The position numbers were made by a program, and so were the translations under genes. Below, one piece after another: positions 1-9,985 of a stretch of DNA of 9,985 nucleotides (the first letter of the stretch is position 1; every line of letters begins with the position of its first letter). The notes below the pieces were generated by a model. That model saw nothing but the letters and a program-made list of their open reading frames with translations. It searched no databases and was not told the origin of the DNA. This DNA is from a bacterium (GTDB taxonomy: Bacteria > Planctomycetota > UBA1135 > UBA2386): assembly GCA_011051855.1 (NCBI GenBank), contig DRKG01000234.1:1-9985 (forward strand), written 5' to 3'.

Positions 1-3285
<3,285 letters not shown>

Positions 3286-3387
3286 CGGGCGCCTTGTGGG
3301 TGCTAGGTGCTCACGCCGTCGTCACGTCGCGAGCGGGGGTTTCGGAGAGAGTTGTTCGGTTCGGGGACCTGCAGTCACGGTCCGGGC
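3286..3387 (-). promoter_or_regulatory. rpoB-rpoC spacer with rpoC ribosome binding site
   Basis: This 102 bp non-coding gap holds the rpoC Shine-Dalgarno (AAGG at 3292-3295, six bases before the ATG). It also has a short inverted repeat (GGACC 3365-3369 / GGTCC 3379-3383, nine-base loop) just after the rpoB stop. No T-run follows that repeat, so it does not look like an intrinsic terminator. I see no convincing promoter, which fits read-through from rpoB into rpoC. Confidence 0.6.
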
Positions 3388-7098
<3,711 letters not shown>

Positions 7099-7104
7099 GC
7101 GGTT

Positions 7105-7110
7105 CCACCT
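7105..7110 (-). promoter_or_regulatory. rpoB ribosome binding site
   Basis: The mRNA reads AGGTGG, then six bases (AACCGC), then ATG. This decides the rpoB start against upstream GTG codons in the same open frame. A strong potential hairpin (7114-7131) ends three bases before it. Confidence 0.8.
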
Positions 7111-7113
7111 GAA

Positions 7114-7131
7114 GGCCCCGGAAGCGGAGCC
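7114..7131 (-). other. Potential RNA hairpin next to rpoB Shine-Dalgarno
   Basis: In the mRNA, GGCUCCG pairs with CGGGGCC (one G-U pair) around the loop CUUC. It ends three bases before AGGUGG. It could tune rpoB translation or protect the 5' end after processing; the pairing is seen, the function is inferred. Confidence 0.4.
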
Positions 7132-7411
7132 TGTGTTCCCCACTCGCGGCCAATGCCAGAGCGGGAGAAGCGAGTTTGACGTGACGGGAACGAACCAACC
7201 AACGACCGCGAGCTCACCGGGATCCGTCGACGACACTGCCGGCAGCAGGCAACGGGATCGGACGGGGAGACGGGCGGGCGCTCAGCATGCATCCGCGTGC
7301 AAAAAGTGATCCAAGCTGAACGCGGAAGCGTAGACGCCCCGGCTACCCGGCCGCAACCGAAAAGTGCGGGCCGAGTTCGGGGCGCAACGGTAGCTTGGGC
7401 CATGGCGGCCT

Positions 7412-7438
7412 CCCGGACCGGCAGATGCCGGCACCGGG
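7412..7438 (-). other. Potential RNA hairpin 3' of rplL
   Basis: Inner stem CCGGC/GCCGG with a four-base loop, stacked on outer stem CCCGG/CCGGG and separated by one base on one side and two on the other. It begins about 50 bases after the rplL stop. With no U-run, it is a candidate RNase processing site or mRNA 3'-end stabiliser rather than a classical terminator. Confidence 0.4.
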
Positions 7439-7485
7439 CTGCCGTGAGCGGACCACTCCAGCCAAGGCACCCGGAGCAAAGGGCA

Positions 7486-7893
7486 CTAGGTCAGCTCGAC
7501 GGTAGCGCCAGCTTCCTCGAGCTTCTTCTTGATCTCTTCGGCCTCTTCCTTGGAAGCGCCTTCCTTGACCGGCTTCGGCGCCTCGTCGACCAGGCCCTTG
7601 GCCTCCTTGAGGCCCAGACCGGTGATCTCGCGCACGGCCTTGATCACGTTGATCTTCTGGCCGCCGGCTTCCTTCAACACGACGTTGAACTCGGTCTTCT
7701 CTTCGGCGCCGCCGCCGTCACCACCACCGCCGCCAGCGGCAGCGGCAACGGCAACCGGAGCAGCCGCCGAGACGCCCCAGCGGTCCTCCATGGCCTTGAC
7801 GAGCTGAGCGGCCTTGCCCAGGCTCAGCGCGTCGATCTTGGTGAAGATTTCCTCGAGTTCGGCGTCGAGGGTCACGGTTTCGTTTTCCGACAT
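7486..7893 (-). CDS. rplL: 50S ribosomal protein L7/L12
   Basis: Stalk protein of the large subunit; dimers bind the C-terminal helix of L10 and recruit the translation GTPases. It is 135 residues long, against about 120-130 usually. Residues 1-40 form the dimerisation domain, about 42-63 the flexible hinge, and about 66-135 the C-terminal factor-binding domain with the hallmark KAVREITGLGLKEAKGLVD. The hinge is Ala-rich and then contains GGGGGDGGG (residues 54-62), encoded by a GGC/GGT run, so it is longer and more glycine-rich than the E. coli hinge. The start is ATG 7893, with TGAGG nine bases upstream. A TTG at 7902 is in frame but touches that Shine-Dalgarno and is rejected. It lies 69 bp after rplJ. 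The stop is TAG. Confidence 0.97.
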   Translation of the reverse strand: MSENETVTLDAELEEIFTKIDALSLGKAAQLVKAMEDRWGVSAAAPVAVAAAAGGGGGDGGGAEEKTEFNVVLKEAGGQKINVIKAVREITGLGLKEAKGLVDEAPKPVKEGASKEEAEEIKKKLEEAGATVELT

Positions 7894-7962
7894 CGGAAGC
7901 AACCTCAGGGGGTATCGAAAAGTGCAGGGAGGAGTGGGTAGGGGGATCGGAGTCGACGCGAG

Positions 7963-8484
7963 CTACTCGCCCTTGTCGACCTTGGCTTGGATGCAGCGCG
8001 CCAGACCACCGGCGACCGCGTTGAGGACGCTGGCCATCGACCGGGCCGGGCCCGAGATCGCACTGACCAACTTGGTGTTGATGGTGTCGCGGTCCGGCAA
8101 TTCGGCAATCGCCTTCGCCGCCTCACCGGTGAACGTCTGGCCCTCGACGACGCCACCCTTGATGGCGACCGGCAGGTCCTTGTTCTTCTTGACCAGGTCG
8201 CGCACGGCCTTGGCCGCGGCGATCGCGCCTTCCTTCTCGGCGACGGCGATGCCCGTGCGGCCGACCATCGCCTCGGACAGATCGAGACCGAGATCGGCGA
8301 ACGCACGCTTGGCGAGCCGCGAGCGGACCACGCGGTAGCGCACCCCGACCTCGCGCAGCTTGCCGCGCAGCTCGATGTCCTGGTCGGGACGGACCGCGCC
8401 GACGTCGAGCACGACGCAGGAGCCCATGTTCTCGAACTCCTGTTGCAGCTCGGAGAGCAGGATCTGGTTTACGAGGCTGGGCAT
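7963..8484 (-). CDS. rplJ: 50S ribosomal protein L10
   Basis: L10 (P0 homologue) anchors the L7/L12 dimers to 23S rRNA at the stalk base. It is 173 residues long (E. coli 165). The N-terminal rRNA-binding domain is visible, with LRGKLREVGVRYRVVRSRLA and a central VGRTGIAVA segment. The C-terminal part (SMASVLNAVAGGLARCIQAK) is the helical L12-binding tail. The start is ATG 8484, with AGGAG eight bases upstream, supplied by the last unit of a tandem repeat. Another ATG at 8489 is out of frame and opens only six codons. It is 52 bp from rplA and 69 bp from rplL, which suggests one operon. L10, with L12, usually represses its own mRNA through a leader before rplJ; there is little room for one here. 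Confidence 0.97.
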   Translation of the reverse strand: MPSLVNQILLSELQQEFENMGSCVVLDVGAVRPDQDIELRGKLREVGVRYRVVRSRLAKRAFADLGLDLSEAMVGRTGIAVAEKEGAIAAAKAVRDLVKKNKDLPVAIKGGVVEGQTFTGEAAKAIAELPDRDTINTKLVSAISGPARSMASVLNAVAGGLARCIQAKVDKGE

Positions 8485-8490
8485 CTCATT

Positions 8491-8545
8491 GGCTCCTATT
8501 CGACGGCTCCTACTCGACGGTCCTATTCGACGGTTCCTATTCGAC
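8491..8545 (-). repeat. Four-copy tandem repeat carrying stop codon and Shine-Dalgarno
   Basis: In mRNA order the units are GTCGAATAGGAACC (8545-8532), GTCGAATAGGACC (8531-8519), GTCGAGTAGGAGCC (8518-8505) and GTCGAATAGGAGCC (8504-8491). The first unit encodes the last two residues of L1 (Val-Glu) and its TAG stop. The last unit supplies the AGGAG that precedes rplJ. Each unit therefore carries a TAG and an AGGA core. The pattern is what repeated slippage duplication of a stop plus ribosome-binding module would leave. The repeat itself is seen directly; its origin and effect are inferred. Confidence 0.93.
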
Positions 8546-9223
8546 GGCGAGGGCTACGCCCGGGCCCATGGAGGAGGACACGACCACCTTCTTGATGAAG
8601 GCGCCCTTGGCCTGCGCCGGCCGCAGCGTGCGCAGGTGCTCGAGGAAGGCGTTCAGGTTCGCGGCCAGATCGTCGGCGGCGAACGACTTCTTGCCGATCG
8701 CGGCGTGGATGTTGGCACCGCTGTCGGTGCGGAACTCGATCTTGCCGGCTTTGAACTCGCGCACGGCGTCGGCCACGTTCGGGGTCACGGTGCCAGCTTT
8801 CGGCGAAGGCATCTTGCCCTGCGGGCCGAGCACCTTACCGAGCTTGCCGACGAACCGCATCATGTCGGGCGACGCGATCGTCATGTCGAAGTCGGTGAAT
8901 CCCTTTTCGATCTTCTCGGCGAGATCCGCCGCGCCGACGTAGTCCGCGCCCGCTGCCTTGGCAGCCTCCGCCTTGTCGCCGTCAGCGAACACGGCGATCT
9001 TGACCGACTTGCCGGTGCCCTTCGGCAGGCTGACCGAGCCGCGCACGAGCTGGTCGGTCTTCTTCGGGTCGATGCCGATGCGCACGGCAACCTCGACGCT
9101 CTCGTCGAACTTCGGGCCGGCGAGCGACTTGACCAGGGCGAAGCCCTCTTCGACCGGATAGCGCTTGCTCCGATCGACCTTGGCGGCGCTTTCTTGGTAA
9201 CGACGGCTGCGGTGGCGAGCCAT
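8537..9223 (-). CDS. rplA: 50S ribosomal protein L1
   Basis: L1 forms the mobile L1 stalk on 23S rRNA, which helps move deacylated tRNA through the E site. It often represses translation of the rplK-rplA mRNA by binding a leader that mimics its rRNA site. It is 228 residues long (E. coli 234). The family core is clear: SPDMMRFVGKLGKVLGPQGK followed by MPSPKAGTVTPNVADAV, then IHAAIGKKSF and the C-terminal AKGAFIKKVVVSSSMGPGV. The start is ATG 9223 (MARHRSRRY), with AGGA seven bases upstream. An in-frame ATG at 9289 would add 22 Arg/Pro-rich residues with no Shine-Dalgarno and is rejected. The TAG stop lies inside the first unit of the 8491-8545 repeat. The 71 bp gap to rplK (9224-9294) is very GC-rich with self-complementary GGCCGGCC-type sequence. 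Confidence 0.97.
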   Translation of the reverse strand: MARHRSRRYQESAAKVDRSKRYPVEEGFALVKSLAGPKFDESVEVAVRIGIDPKKTDQLVRGSVSLPKGTGKSVKIAVFADGDKAEAAKAAGADYVGAADLAEKIEKGFTDFDMTIASPDMMRFVGKLGKVLGPQGKMPSPKAGTVTPNVADAVREFKAGKIEFRTDSGANIHAAIGKKSFAADDLAANLNAFLEHLRTLRPAQAKGAFIKKVVVSSSMGPGVALAVE

Positions 9224-9294
9224 GGGGTGATCCTGTTCGTGTGTGGCCTCGGCGCGCCCGGCCGGCCTCGGCCGCCGGCGTCGCGCCATGAATG

Positions 9295-9720
9295 TCAGTC
9301 GACTACCTGGATTCCGCAGGCACGCGCGGTGCCTTCGACCATGCGCATCGCGCCTTCGACATCGATCGCGTTGAGATCCTTCTGCTTCATCTCGGCGATC
9401 TCCTTGACCTGGGCGCGGGTGACCTTGCCGGCGATCTCGCTACCCGGGTTGTGCGCTGCCTTCTCGAGCTTCGCCGCTTTCTTCAGCAACACCGAGGCCG
9501 GCGGCGACTTGAACTCCAGCGAGAAGCTGCGGTCCTTGTAGACCGAGATGATGACCGGGATGATCAGGCCCTGCTGCGCGCGGGTCTCGTCGTTGAACTG
9601 CTTGACGAACTGCCCGATGTTGATGCCGTGCTGGCCCAACGCCGGACCGACCGGCGGCGCAGGCGTCGCCTGCCCGGCCGGACACTGCAGCTTGATGGTT
9701 GCGGTGACTTCTTTGGCCAT
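9295..9720 (-). CDS. rplK: 50S ribosomal protein L11
   Basis: L11 binds the GTPase-associated centre of 23S rRNA next to the L10-L12 stalk and is the family target region of thiostrepton-type antibiotics and of stringent-response sensing. It is 141 residues long, matching the usual 141-142. The proline-rich N-terminal segment TPAPPVGPALGQHGINIGQF (Pro 20, 22, 23, 26) is followed by KSPPASVLLKKAAKLEKAA and the rRNA-binding C-terminal domain ending in EGTARACGIQVVD. All hallmark parts are intact. The start is ATG 9720, with GGAG seven bases upstream; the open frame extends to 9876, but that part is non-homologous. It is the first gene of the cluster visible here. The stop is TGA. Confidence 0.98.
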   Translation of the reverse strand: MAKEVTATIKLQCPAGQATPAPPVGPALGQHGINIGQFVKQFNDETRAQQGLIIPVIISVYKDRSFSLEFKSPPASVLLKKAAKLEKAAHNPGSEIAGKVTRAQVKEIAEMKQKDLNAIDVEGAMRMVEGTARACGIQVVD

Positions 9721-9739
9721 TCTTTCACTCCGCGGTCCC

Positions 9740-9768
9740 AGCGGCCGTGCCGAACACGGCCTCCCGCT
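9740..9768 (-). other. Bulged hairpin in rplK leader (possible L1 or regulatory site)
   Basis: In the mRNA, AGC pairs with GCU and GGCCGUG with CACGGCC around the loop UUCGG, with an unpaired GGGA on the 5' side only. It ends about nine bases before the rplK Shine-Dalgarno. L1 is known to repress this operon in several bacteria by binding a leader helix with an asymmetric internal loop. This is a positional and shape analogy; I have not matched the specific L1 consensus. Confidence 0.4.
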
Positions 9769-9781
9769 GTCAGAGAGTCCC

Positions 9782-9802
9782 CGGAGCCCGGAGGAGGCTC
9801 CG
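9782..9802 (-). other. Hairpin with anti-Shine-Dalgarno-like loop in rplK leader
   Basis: The stem CGGAGCC/GGCTCCG (7 bp, perfect) encloses a loop that reads UCCUCCG in the mRNA. The loop could pair with the GGAGG in the bulge region of the neighbouring hairpin (9760-9764), or more weakly with the GGAG of the rplK ribosome binding site. No U-run follows. Pairing potential is seen; a regulatory role is inferred. Confidence 0.4.
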
Positions 9803-9985
9803 ATGAGGGGGCGAAGATTGAAGCAAGTGCGCCCTGCCGATGCAAGCCCGTAGCGGGAAAAAGTGACGCCGCCCAAACCTGGCGAACGAGCACCGGGCTA
9901 GCCCGATCTATGCATGAAACAGTGCCCCCGGTGCGCGCAATCCGCGTCCAGGCAAGGAAGGCGACTGCAGAAGCGCAGGCGTGGC

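Larger units (their letters stand above)
7099..7485 (-). promoter_or_regulatory. 387 bp rplL-rpoB spacer, structured, no gene
   Basis: No protein in this stretch has recognisable family similarity; the open frames across it are extensions or shadows. It holds two potential RNA hairpins. At 7412-7438 an interrupted stem has CCGGC/GCCGG inside CCCGG/CCGGG with a small asymmetric internal loop. At 7114-7131 a seven-pair stem with one G-U pair and a four-base loop sits against the rpoB Shine-Dalgarno. Neither is followed by a U-run. Two copies of an AAAAGTG motif (plus strand, 7302-7308 and 7360-7366) also lie here. In E. coli the equivalent rplL-rpoB spacer carries a partial attenuator and an RNase III processing site, which lowers rpoBC expression relative to the ribosomal genes. 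A similar role here is inferred from position and structure only. Confidence 0.5.
9721..9985 (-). promoter_or_regulatory. rplK upstream leader, no gene seen
   Basis: At least 265 bp before rplK show no family-like protein. The usual upstream neighbour NusG is not seen: none of the three minus frames ends in a KOW-type NusG tail, and no tRNA-like T-arm is evident. The stretch holds the rplK Shine-Dalgarno (GGAG, 9728-9731), two potential RNA hairpins (9740-9768 and 9782-9802), an AAAAAGTGA element (plus strand, 9858-9866), and a perfect 12 bp palindrome CGGGCTAGCCCG at 9894-9905. I cannot place a promoter with confidence; an A/T-richer patch near 9906-9920 is the most plausible place for one. 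Confidence 0.5.

Noticed and set aside
7099..7236. N-terminal extension of rpoB to a GTG at 7236
   Set aside because: The extra 46 residues have no family counterpart, while the ATG at 7098 has a good Shine-Dalgarno and a normal RpoB N-terminus.
7412..7438. Intrinsic terminator after rplL
   Set aside because: The hairpin is GC-rich but no U-run follows, so it was kept only as a candidate processing or stabilising structure.
7894..7902. TTG start for rplL at 7902
   Set aside because: The Shine-Dalgarno would abut the TTG with no spacer; ATG 7893 is correctly spaced.
8472..8489. Six-codon upstream frame (ATG at 8489) overlapping the rplJ start
   Set aside because: Too short and too close to the Shine-Dalgarno to claim; it probably arises by chance from the ATGAGATG sequence.
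8491..8545. Short repeats as a CRISPR array
   Set aside because: The units are 13-14 bp, directly adjacent and without unique spacers; this is a tandem duplication.
9224..9289. N-terminal extension of rplA to an ATG at 9289
   Set aside because: No Shine-Dalgarno precedes it and it adds a low-complexity Arg/Pro stretch; ATG 9223 has AGGA at the right distance and gives a standard L1 start.
9866..9985. Upstream tRNA or NusG C-terminus
   Set aside because: No T-arm or cloverleaf signature was seen on either strand, and none of the minus-strand frames reads like the end of NusG.

Overview
This window is one side of the classic bacterial ribosomal-protein / RNA polymerase cluster. Every gene I can support lies on the minus strand. 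In transcription order (right to left) they are rplK (L11), rplA (L1), rplJ (L10), rplL (L7/L12), rpoB (beta) and rpoC (beta', cut by the left edge after 1095 codons). The DNA is GC-rich with strong third-position G/C bias. From memory of the families, the RpoB N-terminal half (for example the LSLEYVSYELGRPRYTVEEC stretch and the LSQVVDQTNPLSQLTHERR rifampicin region) and the L7/L12 C-terminal domain look most like Planctomycetota. That assignment is an inference; no search was run.

Layout: 1-3285 rpoC (partial); 3286-3387 spacer; 3388-7098 rpoB; 7099-7485 long structured spacer; 7486-7893 rplL; 7894-7962 spacer; 7963-8484 rplJ; 8485-8536 spacer, filled mostly by a four-copy 13-14 bp tandem repeat that also covers the end of rplA; 8537-9223 rplA; 9224-9294 spacer; 9295-9720 rplK; 9721-9985 apparently non-coding leader of rplK with two strong potential RNA hairpins. 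No nusG is visible before the right edge.

How the genes work together: L11, L1 and the L10-(L7/L12) stalk form the two mobile protuberances of the large ribosomal subunit that handle translation factors and E-site tRNA. Beta and beta' form the catalytic core of RNA polymerase. Co-transcription couples synthesis of the translation and transcription machinery, with the rplK leader, the rplA-rplJ junction and the rplL-rpoB spacer as the obvious control points.

I see no previously undescribed multi-gene system here. The points worth a second look are mostly non-coding: the repeat array that multiplies a stop-codon plus Shine-Dalgarno module between rplA and rplJ, the lack of room for a normal L10 leader, possible loop-bulge pairing in the rplK leader, and the hairpins in the rplL-rpoB spacer. 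At protein level, the polyglycine hinge of L7/L12 and the natural Val-Val in the rifampicin pocket stand out.
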